Positions 16,787 through 25,262 of a stretch of DNA of 60,141 nucleotides are shown piece by piece. Location of the stretch: NCBI GenBank assembly GCA_018713335.1, contig DVOW01000035.1, positions 1 through 60,141 of the forward strand, written 5' to 3'. Below the pieces are notes generated by a model, which saw only the letters and a program-made list of their open reading frames with translations, was not told the DNA's origin and made no database searches. Source of the DNA: Candidatus Merdivicinus intestinigallinarum (lineage in GTDB: Bacteria; Bacillota; Clostridia; Oscillospirales; Ruminococcaceae). Each line of letters opens with the position of its first letter. The stretch's first letter is position 1. The translations under genes and the position numbers were made by a program.

Positions 16787-17432
16787 CCGTATTGTCCTCC
16801 TTCTTCATCTTATGCATGGGTTTTGCCAGCCAGAAACGGAATTTCTGCAAAGCCGCCGCCAGAAATCCCACCAGCAGGAATCCGCAGAAGGGCAGTGCCA
16901 TAGAAGAAACCGTCCAGCTCAACCCTTCAATAGGTCGGCCCAGAATCATCCCTTTTCCAAAAACCTCCCGCACGGTTCCCACAACGGCCGCTACAGCGGC
17001 AAACCCAATGGCGGCGGTTATCAGCTGCACCATCATGACCGGCAGCTTCTGCTGATGGTACCGGGACTCGCTTTTCTGCACGATCAGGGAGTTGGTGGCC
17101 AGAAGGGGAAGATAGACCCCCAGCTGATACACTGCTTCCGGCCAAATGCCCCGCACCAGATACACCGTTGGGATAAAAAGCAGGGCAGCAATGGCGGCAT
17201 TCAAAATCACCCGGATGGTATAAGGGAGTTTTTTCGGGACAAAGTAGGAGAGCAAAACAGTAAAAATCGTGATCACCGCAAAGGACACGGACAGCGCCAA
17301 AGCATTGGCCAGGGTCGTGCAGGTGACGACAATGGGGGCTATGACCAAGCCCCGTTCCAAAATAGGATTCCCTAACAAAAGCTGGTCATACAATTCCCAG
17401 CGGGAACGGTGTTTTTGATAAAAATTCCGCAT
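16779..17432 (-). CDS. RnfE/NqrD-family membrane protein lacking cluster cysteines
   Basis: A 217-residue multi-pass protein. Alignment by eye with E. coli RsxE is gap-free over the first site: NPILERGLVIAP against NSALVQLLGLCP, which puts Ala32 where the cluster cysteine should be. The following NAL segment matches. At the second site LGVYLPLLATNS replaces LGIFIPLIVTNC, giving Ser115. The conserved REVFGKG block remains, so this is a real family member with altered active residues. It overlaps rnfD-like by one base (TAATG) and rnfA-like by eight, so the three are translationally linked. Confidence 0.83.
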   Translation of the reverse strand: MRNFYQKHRSRWELYDQLLLGNPILERGLVIAPIVVTCTTLANALALSVSFAVITIFTVLLSYFVPKKLPYTIRVILNAAIAALLFIPTVYLVRGIWPEAVYQLGVYLPLLATNSLIVQKSESRYHQQKLPVMMVQLITAAIGFAAVAAVVGTVREVFGKGMILGRPIEGLSWTVSSMALPFCGFLLVGFLAAALQKFRFWLAKPMHKMKKEDNTDA

Positions 17433-18472
17433 TACGGACGCTCCTCCCCGCTGTTTACTGAAACAAGACGGTTATTATTCCCGCCTGTTTTGCCGGATTT
17501 GCCCATGCACAATTTCCAGAGCCTCCCAAGCCCTTTCCCGGCATAGCGGAACCCGGTAAATATCCGGCCTGCGTAAGCGTCGCACCGGTGGTCGATGGTA
17601 TTCATAATGATAATGACAAAAGGGGTCACCACTTCGATGTTGCTCAGCTGGCGGAACAGAACGATAAACCCGCCCAAAATGACGCCGTACATCCACTTGC
17701 CGGATGCGGTCCGGATCTCTCCGTTGTCCAAAGAAACGGCGAACAAAATGGCAAAGAGCATAACGCCGGAGGTGAGCTCCATTAATACAGAAACCATCCG
17801 GCTGCCGTTGATGCGGGGGAAAAACCAGGCGGCGGCCGCCACAATCGCCAGGGAAGCGACAGGGACCTGCCACATAATGGTTTTCCGGAAAATCAGGTAA
17901 ACGCCGCAGCACAGCAGAACGGCGATGCAGGTAGTGCCCATGGGTCCATAAAAATTGCCCAGCAGCGCGTCCAGCCATTGGAGATTGTTGGAACCGCCCA
18001 GCATCAGCTGGTAAGCCGGGGAATTGTACAGGGGCACATCCACCGACGCGGTAAGGGGAAGCTCCGTCATGGCCGCCGGATATTTGGTAACAAGATTGTT
18101 CCAGCACAGCACCGCAAAGGCGTAAGCGGTGATCCCGGGGTTGAACATCGTGTTATAACACCCGCCGAAGGGGTGCCGGACCACTGCAACCGCAAAAACT
18201 GCCCCAAAAACCGCCAGCCAGTACGGGGCGGAAGCGGGAAGCATCAAGACAAAGGTCAAACCCGCAATGGCGGCGGAAAAGTCATATTTCTCCCACCGGC
18301 GTTTCCCCTGCATCAGAAGGCAGATATAGTCAGCGGCAACCGCAGACAGGACCGAAATGGCGGCCAGGATCAGAACCCGAGGCCCGTAATAGTACCAGGC
18401 CATGGCCAGCAGCGGTAGCAGGGTGATGGTAACATCGATCATCTGCCGCCGGTATTTCTCAAAAGACAGCAC
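17432..18472 (-). CDS. RnfD/NqrB-family membrane protein with FMN-site threonine replaced
   Basis: A 346-residue multi-pass protein with family blocks YDFSAAIAGL, HPFGGCYNTMFNPG and LLGNFYGPMG. In RnfD, FMN is bound through the threonine of a (S/D)xAT-P-L motif. The aligned site here reads S143-V-D-V146-P-L, so Val replaces Thr. The later D-P-V-T segment of RnfD is also changed (SLDNGEIRTAS). The C-terminus carries an extra polar tail. It starts 18 bases after rpe and is the first Rnf-like gene of the operon. Confidence 0.83.
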   Translation of the reverse strand: MLSFEKYRRQMIDVTITLLPLLAMAWYYYGPRVLILAAISVLSAVAADYICLLMQGKRRWEKYDFSAAIAGLTFVLMLPASAPYWLAVFGAVFAVAVVRHPFGGCYNTMFNPGITAYAFAVLCWNNLVTKYPAAMTELPLTASVDVPLYNSPAYQLMLGGSNNLQWLDALLGNFYGPMGTTCIAVLLCCGVYLIFRKTIMWQVPVASLAIVAAAAWFFPRINGSRMVSVLMELTSGVMLFAILFAVSLDNGEIRTASGKWMYGVILGGFIVLFRQLSNIEVVTPFVIIIMNTIDHRCDAYAGRIFTGFRYAGKGLGRLWKLCMGKSGKTGGNNNRLVSVNSGEERP

Positions 18473-18490
18473 AATAACACACCTTTTCCA

Positions 18491-19132
18491 TTATGATTCC
18501 CGCAAAGCGCTGATCTCATCCGCCGGATTTTCCAGCCGGAACAGGAAGGAACCGGCCACCAGCATATCCGCCCCGGCGTCCCGGCAGAGCCGCCCGGTTT
18601 CTAAGTTGATCCCGCCGTCTACACTGATCCGAAGCTGGGGCGCCCGGTCCCGGATAGCTGTAATTTTGGGAAGGCAGCTGTCTAAAAAACTTTGTCCGCC
18701 GAAACCCGGCTCAACGCTCATAACCAGCACCATGTCCAAGCTGTCCAAATACGGGAACAATTCCTCCGCCGGGGTGCCCGGCCGAATGGAAAGGCCGGCC
18801 TTTTTCCCAAGGCGGTGGATCTCGTCAATCGTTTTCCGGGGATCTGAATTACTTTCCAGGTGGAAGGTGATCCAATCAGCTCCCGCCTTGGCAAAGGGTT
18901 CCGCATAGGACAACGGATCTGAAATCATCAGGTGCAGGTCAAAGGGAAGCACCGTTGTTTTCCGGATCGAAGAAATCACCGGAATACCGAAGGAAATATT
19001 GGGCACAAACACCCCGTCCATGATATCCAGGTGAAGACAGTCAGCCTCGGCTTTTTCCATCCGGGCAATTTCACGGTCCAGGCAGGAAAAATCCGCGGCC
19101 AGCAATGAAGGGGAAATCCAGATCTTTTTCAA
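18491..19132 (-). CDS. rpe: Ribulose-phosphate 3-epimerase
   Basis: A 213-residue TIM-barrel enzyme of the pentose phosphate pathway that interconverts ribulose 5-phosphate and xylulose 5-phosphate. Metal and catalytic motifs are all present: SPSLLAADF, LDIMDG, DLHLM, MSVEPGFGGQ and VDGGI. It is the promoter-proximal gene of the leftward operon with the Rnf-like trio, instead of lying between rsgA and thiN as in many relatives. Confidence 0.96.
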   Translation of the reverse strand: MKKIWISPSLLAADFSCLDREIARMEKAEADCLHLDIMDGVFVPNISFGIPVISSIRKTTVLPFDLHLMISDPLSYAEPFAKAGADWITFHLESNSDPRKTIDEIHRLGKKAGLSIRPGTPAEELFPYLDSLDMVLVMSVEPGFGGQSFLDSCLPKITAIRDRAPQLRISVDGGINLETGRLCRDAGADMLVAGSFLFRLENPADEISALRES

Positions 19133-19185
19133 TAGAAAACCTCCGTAATTGAATTCAAATCAACGGATACTGTCGATATATCTAC

Positions 19186-19214
19186 ATTTTACCGGATTTT
19201 TTCAATTTCGTCAA
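19186..19214 (-). promoter_or_regulatory. Sigma-A promoter of the rpe/Rnf-like operon
   Basis: On the minus strand TTGACG (19214-19209), 17 bases, TAAAAT (19191-19186), with rpe starting about 54 bases downstream. It shows that rpe and the Rnf-like genes can be made in vegetative cells. The remaining bases up to 19407 are AT-rich and I see no gene in them. Confidence 0.75.
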
Positions 19215-19407
19215 GAAAGATTTTATAAAGAAAGCTGAGAAATCACCTGTTACTTTTGTTGATTTTTTTCGATTTTTGTCAGTTTATCAGGAATATCCCC
19301 CACGGTTTGTGCAAATAAGATAAAATTCCTGTAAAAACCTTCCTGCCTCTTTCGCGGATGTACGTTTTATGGTAAAATAAAGAAAAGCGGAAAATGAGGG
19401 ATGTAGG

Positions 19408-20640
19408 ATGAAAAAAGCAGCCAGCTTCGTATTCGGTGCGTTGTCCGTCTTACTTCTGTGTAGCTCCTGCCTGTTTATGCAGGTGGGAGAGCCCGCCCCT
19501 TCCCAGGAAGCGGTGGATACGGCGGCTTCTGTTTCGGAGATTTCCCAGCCGCCGGAGCCGTCAGAAGCGCCGGAACCTTCGGTGCCTCCTGTGCCGGAGC
19601 CGGTTACCGTCCGATTAAAGGCGGTGGGGGACAACCTGATCCATAGCTCCATATACGAACAGGCCAACAAGCGGGCCGGCGGGAATGGCTATGATTACAG
19701 CTATGCTTATGAAAATGTCCGGGATCTGTTTGCGGACGCAGACATTGCTTCCATTAACCAGGAAAGCATCATCGCCCCGGATTTTGGCCCTTCCACCTAC
19801 CCGCTGTTCAACGCAACTCCCGAGCTGGGGGACTTAATGCTGGAGCTGGGGTTTGACGTTTTCAATCTGGCCAATAACCATTGCCTGGACAAAGGGGAAG
19901 CGGGGGTCTTTTCCTCCCTGGATTATTGGGCGGAAAGGCCGAACGCTGTTACTACCGGGGTCTACCGAAACCAGGAGGATTATGACCAAATCCGCACCAT
20001 TGCCGCCCAGGATGTGGTGTTCAGCTTTGTGGGGATCACCGAACTGACCAACGGGCTCAGCCTGCCTTCCGGCTCAGAGGCTATCGTTTTGCTGGGCAGC
20101 GAGGAGGATCAAATCCGGGAACGGATCGAGAAAGCCAAGGAAATATCCGACGTCTGCGTCGTGAACATCCATTGGGGGAACGAATACACCCATACCCCTA
20201 CAGAACGCCAGCGGGAACTGGCCGCCAAACTGTCGGAATGGGGCGCGGATATCATCATCGGACACCATCCTCATGTGATCCAGCCAATCGAATACATCGA
20301 CCGGCCGGACGGCAGCAGGACGCTGGTTGCCTATTCCCTGGGGAATTTTATTTCCGCCCAGGACCGGGGAGAACGGATGATCGGCGGGATGCTGGACGCG
20401 GATATTACAAAGGATTTTGAACAGGATACGGTTTCCATTACCCGCTGCGAGTTTGTGCCCATAATAACCCACTACGACCGGGGGTTTGCCAACAACCGGC
20501 TGTACCCGCTTTCGGAATATACGGAGGAATTGGCAAACGCTCACGGCGTCCGGGCGTACAGTCCGAATTTTTCCCGGGAATTTATCCTGGAGACCGTCCA
20601 AAATGTGATTGACGCGGAATTTTTGGAAAATTTGTCTTGA
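19408..20640 (+). CDS. CapA/PgsA-like metallophosphoesterase-fold lipoprotein
   Basis: A 410-residue exported protein. The N-terminus has a basic start, a hydrophobic core and CSSC, a probable though not ideal lipobox. A Pro/Glu/Ser linker (about 33-66) follows, then the PGA_cap domain. Conserved pieces are AVGDNLIHSSIYE, INQESII, NLANNHCLDKG, VNIHWGNEY, GADIIIGHHPHVIQ and SLGNFISAQ, with the His/Asp/Asn ligands of the calcineurin-like fold. CapA proteins are tied to poly-gamma-glutamate export, but capBC are absent here, so the substrate is unknown. The ATG is preceded by gagggatgtagg. Confidence 0.85.
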   Translation: MKKAASFVFGALSVLLLCSSCLFMQVGEPAPSQEAVDTAASVSEISQPPEPSEAPEPSVPPVPEPVTVRLKAVGDNLIHSSIYEQANKRAGGNGYDYSYAYENVRDLFADADIASINQESIIAPDFGPSTYPLFNATPELGDLMLELGFDVFNLANNHCLDKGEAGVFSSLDYWAERPNAVTTGVYRNQEDYDQIRTIAAQDVVFSFVGITELTNGLSLPSGSEAIVLLGSEEDQIRERIEKAKEISDVCVVNIHWGNEYTHTPTERQRELAAKLSEWGADIIIGHHPHVIQPIEYIDRPDGSRTLVAYSLGNFISAQDRGERMIGGMLDADITKDFEQDTVSITRCEFVPIITHYDRGFANNRLYPLSEYTEELANAHGVRAYSPNFSREFILETVQNVIDAEFLENLS

Positions 20641-20665
20641 ATCTTTCCTGGTTTTGCGATACAAT
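20637..20665 (+). promoter_or_regulatory. Sigma-A promoter of the aldo/keto reductase gene
   Basis: TTGAAT (20637-20642), 17 bases, TACAAT (20660-20665). The -35 overlaps the stop codon of the preceding gene. Confidence 0.7.
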
Positions 20666-20697
20666 AAAATACATAATGAATGAAAAGGTGCGATGGT

Positions 20698-21843
20698 ATG
20701 GAAAAGAGAAATTACAAAAACACCGGTTTGCAGGTGTCCCTGCTCGGCATGGGCTGTATGCGCCTGCCGAAAATTGACCCGGATAAAGATGACATTGATT
20801 ATGAAAAGGCGCAGGAGATCATCGACTACGCTTATTCCCACGGGGTCAATTATTTCGATACCGCTTACGGCTATCACGGCGGCAAATCCGAGCTGTTTGT
20901 GGGGGAAGCGATGAAAAAATATCCCCGGGACAGCTTCTTCCTGGCCAGCAAAATGCCCATCTGGTGCGCAGAAAAACCGGAAGATGTGGAGCGTATCTTC
21001 AATGAGCAGCTGAAGAAATGTCAGACGGAGTATTTCGACTTCTACCTGTTCCATTCCCAAAACGCCGCGAACTTCGAAAAATGCCAGAAAGTCGGTGTGT
21101 ATGAGTTTTTGAGCAAAATGAAAGCGGAAGGGAAGATCCGCTACCTGGGCTTCTCCTTCCACGATAAACCGGAGGTCCTGCGGCATATCTGCGATACATA
21201 CCAGTGGGATTTTGCCCAGATCCAGCTGAATTACCTGGACTGGGAAATGCAGGACGCCAAACAGCAGTATGAGATTTTGACGGAGCACGGTATCCCGGTG
21301 ATCATCATGGAGCCTGTCCGGGGCGGCGTTCTGGCCAACCCCTGCGAAGCCTCCAATGAGGTGTTCAAAGCCGCCCGCCCGGACAAGAGCGTGGCTTCCT
21401 GGGCAATCCGCTATGCCGCTACCCTGCCCAACGTTTTGACAGTTTTAAGCGGCATGTCTAGTATGGAACAGGTTGCGGATAACGTTTCCACCATGACCCC
21501 CTTTGAGCCTTTGACCGATAAGGACTACCAGGTCATTGAGGAAGCAGTGGACCTCTACAAGAAAAAAGACACGGTTCCCTGCACGGGCTGCCGTTACTGC
21601 ATGGACTGCCCCTTCGGTGTGGATATTCCGAAAATGTTCTCCATCTACAATAAATACGCGGTCCAGAAGGACGAGGAGGACTACTGGGAGGAGTACCACG
21701 CCCAGCCAGAATCCGAATGGGCGGATAAATGCCAGGCCTGCGGCGCCTGCATGGAGCAGTGCCCGCAGCATATCCAGATCCCAGACAAGATGTCCATGAT
21801 TCGGGAACTGATGTCCGGATTGGATCAAAAATTCTCCAAATAA
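20698..21843 (+). CDS. Aldo/keto reductase with C-terminal di-[4Fe-4S] ferredoxin domain
   Basis: The 381-residue protein has an AKR TIM barrel with the Tyr (DTAYGYHGGKSE), Lys (LASKMP) and His (YLFHSQ) active-site pattern. A ferredoxin-like tail follows with CTGCRYCMDCPFGVDIP and CQACGACMEQCP, enough for two clusters. Such fusions are common in anaerobic Firmicutes; their substrates are largely unknown. ATG 20698 is chosen because aaaaggtg lies seven bases upstream; ATG 20680 would swallow it. The aminotransferase gene follows after 13 bases. Confidence 0.92.
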   Translation: MEKRNYKNTGLQVSLLGMGCMRLPKIDPDKDDIDYEKAQEIIDYAYSHGVNYFDTAYGYHGGKSELFVGEAMKKYPRDSFFLASKMPIWCAEKPEDVERIFNEQLKKCQTEYFDFYLFHSQNAANFEKCQKVGVYEFLSKMKAEGKIRYLGFSFHDKPEVLRHICDTYQWDFAQIQLNYLDWEMQDAKQQYEILTEHGIPVIIMEPVRGGVLANPCEASNEVFKAARPDKSVASWAIRYAATLPNVLTVLSGMSSMEQVADNVSTMTPFEPLTDKDYQVIEEAVDLYKKKDTVPCTGCRYCMDCPFGVDIPKMFSIYNKYAVQKDEEDYWEEYHAQPESEWADKCQACGACMEQCPQHIQIPDKMSMIRELMSGLDQKFSK

Positions 21844-21856
21844 AGGGGACAGCGTC

Positions 21857-23047
21857 ATGAATTATCAATTTGCAGACCGTATCAACAACTTGAAACCCTC
21901 CGCGATCCGGGAAATCTTAAAAAATTCCGACCCCAACGTGATTTCTCTGGCGGCCGGCAACCCGGCGGTGGAATCCTTCCCAGTTGCGGAAATGCAGGAG
22001 ATCGCCAACCGCATTTTTAATGAAGAAGCTGGGGTCGCTTTCCAGTATGGTATCACCGAGGGCTATCCCAAACTGCGGGAACTGCTCCGGAAACGCCTTT
22101 CGGAAAAATTCCACATGGGAACCGAAAACGACGAACTGCTGGTAGTTTCCGGCGGCCAGCAGGCCATCGATCTGGCCACCAAGGTTTTGTGCAACGAAGG
22201 GGATATCGTAGTCAGCGAAAACCCGTCCTTTATCGGCGCGCTGAATACTTTCCGTTCATATGCCGCGGTGCTGAAGGGCGTTGATGTCCTGGACGACGGC
22301 ATGGACCTGGAAAAGCTGGAGAATACCTTCAAAAGCAATAGTAAAGTGAAAATGCTTTACATTATTCCGTCTTTCCAAAATCCCCTGGGAACCTGCACTT
22401 CCCTGGAAAAACGTAAGGCGATTTATGACCTTTGCGTCAAATACGGCGTGATCATTCTGGAGGACAATCCCTACGGCGAACTGCGGTTTGACGGGGAGGA
22501 CATTCCAACCTTAAAGTCTATGGATACAGAGGGCATCGTCATTTACTGCGGCAGTATGAGCAAGGTCATGAGCGCCGGGATCCGGGTGGGTTTTGTGCTG
22601 GCCCCCAAGGAGATCGCCGCCAAGATGACCGTAGGCAAGCAGGGCAGCGACGTCCATACCAACCAGTTCTTCCAGATGCTCATTGCGGATTTCATGGAGC
22701 ATTATGACTTTGACGGGCACATCGAAAAGATCCGCGCCCTGTATAAGCATAAAAGCGGCCTGATGCTGGACGCGATCCGGGAGTACTTCCCCAAGGAAGT
22801 GAAATATACGACTCCGCAGGGAGGGCTGTTCCTTTGGTGCACGTTGCCGGAAGGGGCGGATATGCTGGAATTTGTCCAGTTTGCCAAAACAAAGGGCGTA
22901 GCGGTGGTGCCCGGCGTAGCCTTTAATGTGGAAGAAGGCACCCCCAGCCGCTGCTTCCGTTTGAATTATTCCACTCCGCCTGATGACAAAGTTGTGGAAG
23001 GAACCCGGATTTTGGGCCTGGCCTTACAGGAGTTCCTTGCAAAATAA
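21857..23047 (+). CDS. PLP-dependent class I/II aminotransferase (2-aminoadipate/aromatic type)
   Basis: A 396-residue fold-type I aminotransferase with an N-terminal LAAGNPAVESFP, the cofactor region SGGQQAIDL, LEDNPYGELRF, and the Schiff-base lysine in GSMSKVMSAGIRVG. It resembles the LysN/ARO8/MocR-like transaminases that accept 2-aminoadipate, aromatic or branched amino acids. The precise substrate cannot be read from sequence. It may be co-transcribed with the reductase before it and ends at a hairpin. Confidence 0.9.
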   Translation: MNYQFADRINNLKPSAIREILKNSDPNVISLAAGNPAVESFPVAEMQEIANRIFNEEAGVAFQYGITEGYPKLRELLRKRLSEKFHMGTENDELLVVSGGQQAIDLATKVLCNEGDIVVSENPSFIGALNTFRSYAAVLKGVDVLDDGMDLEKLENTFKSNSKVKMLYIIPSFQNPLGTCTSLEKRKAIYDLCVKYGVIILEDNPYGELRFDGEDIPTLKSMDTEGIVIYCGSMSKVMSAGIRVGFVLAPKEIAAKMTVGKQGSDVHTNQFFQMLIADFMEHYDFDGHIEKIRALYKHKSGLMLDAIREYFPKEVKYTTPQGGLFLWCTLPEGADMLEFVQFAKTKGVAVVPGVAFNVEEGTPSRCFRLNYSTPPDDKVVEGTRILGLALQEFLAK

Positions 23048-23062
23048 ACCGGTTTTCCGGCG

Positions 23063-23098
23063 AAAAGTCTGCTCATGCCGGGCAGGCTTTTCCTTTTT
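23063..23098 (+). terminator. Intrinsic terminator after the aminotransferase
   Basis: AAAAGTCTGC (23063-23072) pairs with GCAGGCTTTT (23082-23091), one G-U pair, followed by a broken T-run. Confidence 0.75.
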
Positions 23099-23141
23099 CT
23101 GCGGAATTTGTCAAAAAATGTACGATTTCCCTTGGCGGATA

Positions 23142-23170
23142 TTGAATTTCCGGGGAAATCATGGTACAAT
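23142..23170 (+). promoter_or_regulatory. Sigma-A promoter of the recJ-relA operon
   Basis: TTGAAT (23142-23147), 17 bases, TACAAT (23165-23170), about 40 bases before recJ. Confidence 0.8.
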
Positions 23171-23208
23171 TATATTTTAGAATCTTATCTTTCATTTGGG
23201 GGGCCTGT

Positions 23209-25245
23209 ATGCTGTTTTCAAAATGGATTTATCCCAGCTTCGATCCAAGGGATAGTGCGGCTTTACAAAGAGAATACGGGATTTCCGCCATTGTGGCGGA
23301 CATTCTGGCTGCCCGGGGGATTGGAAGCGCCGAAGCTGCGGAACTCTTTGACGGCCAGGACGAGCTGGAGGACCCCTTCCTTTTGCCGGATATGGAAAAG
23401 GCTGTCAGCCGATTGGAGCAGGCCATCAATAATCAGGAAAAAATTACCATTTACGGGGATTATGACTGCGACGGCGTTACGGCTACCGTAATTTTATACT
23501 TATATCTCCAATCCATGGGCGCTAAGGTGGACTGGTATATTCCGGAACGAGTGGAAGAAGGCTACGGCCTGAACTGCGGGGCCTTGGATGAGATCAGCGC
23601 CAGAGGGACTGTCCTTTTGGTTACAGTGGATAACGGGATTGCTGCTGTCAAAGAGGTGGATTACGCCCAAAGCCTGGGAATGGATGTGATTGTAACGGAC
23701 CACCATCAGGTGGGGGAGGAGCTCCCCCGGGCCGTCGCTGTGGTAAACCCTCACCGCAAGGATTATCAGGGCGGGTTCCGCCCCCTTTGCGGGGCCGGCG
23801 TTGCCTTTAAGCTGGCGGCAGCCATGGAAGGCGGCGATTACAGCCTGGTCGTGGACAGCTTCGGCGCTTTGGCCGCCATTGCCACAGTGGGGGATATTGT
23901 GCCCTTGACCGGCGAAAACCGCCTTCTGGCGGAGCAGGGGCTGAAACTGGCGGAATACAGCGACCTTCCCGGCCTGCAGGCTTTAATGGAGGTTGCCGGC
24001 TTGAAAGGGAAGCCCCTGACCTCCCAAAAAGCCGCTTTCGGCTTAGTGCCCCGCATCAATGCCGCCGGACGGATGGGCAGCGCAAGGCTTGCCATGCAGC
24101 TTTTGCTTTCCGAAACGCCGGAAGAAGCGGAATCCCTGGCCCAGGAGCTGAATCAGCACAACCTGGACCGGCAGCAGGAAGAGCTGGAAATCTTGAGCCG
24201 GGTGGAGCAGACCCTGGAAGAACATCCGGAAATCCTGCTGGACCGGGTCATGGTGGTTCCGGCGGAAGGATTGAACCACGGCGTGGTGGGGATCGTTTCC
24301 GCCAAGCTGGTTTCCCTTTACGGAAAACCCAACATCATCCTTTCGGTGGACGGGGACACGGCCACCGGTTCCGCCCGCAGTGTAGAGAATTTTTCCATGT
24401 TCCGCGCCATCAGCGCCTGCGGGGGGCTGTTGGAAAAATACGGCGGCCACAGCATGGCGGCCGGACTGACCCTAAAAACGGAGAATATCCCGGAATTTAC
24501 CCGCCAGATCAACCGCTATGCGGAGCAATATTTTGAAAAAATGCCGGTTGTCAGCCAGCGGATTGATAAAGAACTGCATATTGGGAATATTAATTTGAAC
24601 GACGTTTCCTCATTGCAATTGCTGGAACCCTTCGGCGAGGGGAACCCGCAGCCTTTGTTCTTGCTGAGAGGATGCCTGATACAGGAAATCATCTCCCTGG
24701 GCGGCGGAAAACATCTGAAACTGCGGGTCATTTTTGAAGGAAAACCCATTTATGTCCTCTATTTCAAAATGACGCCGGAGGAGTTCGTGTTCCCTGTTGG
24801 TTCGCAGGTGGATATTTTGGCGAATCTGGAGCTGAACGCCTTCCGGGACAATGTTTCGGTGGCCGTCCGGCTGAAGGATATCCGCCCCACGGGATTTAAC
24901 GGCCAAAAATTCCGAAACGCCTACCATTATTATCAGAAGATCCGGCGGGAAGAGGCTGTGGAAACAAAGATCATGGCGATCTCCGTCCCGACCTTGGAGG
25001 AGCTTCGCTGGCTGTATAAGGTCCTGCGGAACCGGGGCGGTTCCAGTATCCATGTGGATCTGTTTTTTCTGGCGGAGGTTTCCGCTAAAATGAATTACTG
25101 CAAATACCGGCTGATTCTTGATATTTTTCAGGAATTGGAGCTCATCCGGCTCCCCGCTGATTTTTCTGCTATTTATATGGAAGAAACCGGCAAAGTCAAT
25201 CTGGAAAACTCGGAAATCTTAACATGGCTGCGCCAGCATAATTAA
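23209..25245 (+). CDS. recJ: Single-stranded-DNA-specific 5'-3' exonuclease RecJ
   Basis: A 678-residue DHH-family nuclease used in recombination and base-excision repair. Metal motifs: GDYDCDGVTAT (near residue 84), VDNGI, and TDHHQ (near 164). The DHHA1 part contains GGHSMAAGL, and an OB-like domain and a C-terminal extension follow. ATG 23209 follows ttggggggcc; the open frame from 23161 would run into the promoter. relA follows after 17 bases. Confidence 0.95.
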   Translation: MLFSKWIYPSFDPRDSAALQREYGISAIVADILAARGIGSAEAAELFDGQDELEDPFLLPDMEKAVSRLEQAINNQEKITIYGDYDCDGVTATVILYLYLQSMGAKVDWYIPERVEEGYGLNCGALDEISARGTVLLVTVDNGIAAVKEVDYAQSLGMDVIVTDHHQVGEELPRAVAVVNPHRKDYQGGFRPLCGAGVAFKLAAAMEGGDYSLVVDSFGALAAIATVGDIVPLTGENRLLAEQGLKLAEYSDLPGLQALMEVAGLKGKPLTSQKAAFGLVPRINAAGRMGSARLAMQLLLSETPEEAESLAQELNQHNLDRQQEELEILSRVEQTLEEHPEILLDRVMVVPAEGLNHGVVGIVSAKLVSLYGKPNIILSVDGDTATGSARSVENFSMFRAISACGGLLEKYGGHSMAAGLTLKTENIPEFTRQINRYAEQYFEKMPVVSQRIDKELHIGNINLNDVSSLQLLEPFGEGNPQPLFLLRGCLIQEIISLGGGKHLKLRVIFEGKPIYVLYFKMTPEEFVFPVGSQVDILANLELNAFRDNVSVAVRLKDIRPTGFNGQKFRNAYHYYQKIRREEAVETKIMAISVPTLEELRWLYKVLRNRGGSSIHVDLFFLAEVSAKMNYCKYRLILDIFQELELIRLPADFSAIYMEETGKVNLENSEILTWLRQHN

Positions 25246-25262
25246 AGAAAGGAGAATCGTAT

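Noticed and set aside
15035-18472. An ordinary Rnf ferredoxin:NAD oxidoreductase operon
   Set aside because: rnfB, rnfC and rnfG are absent and the aligned cofactor residues are replaced, so electron transfer is not supported.
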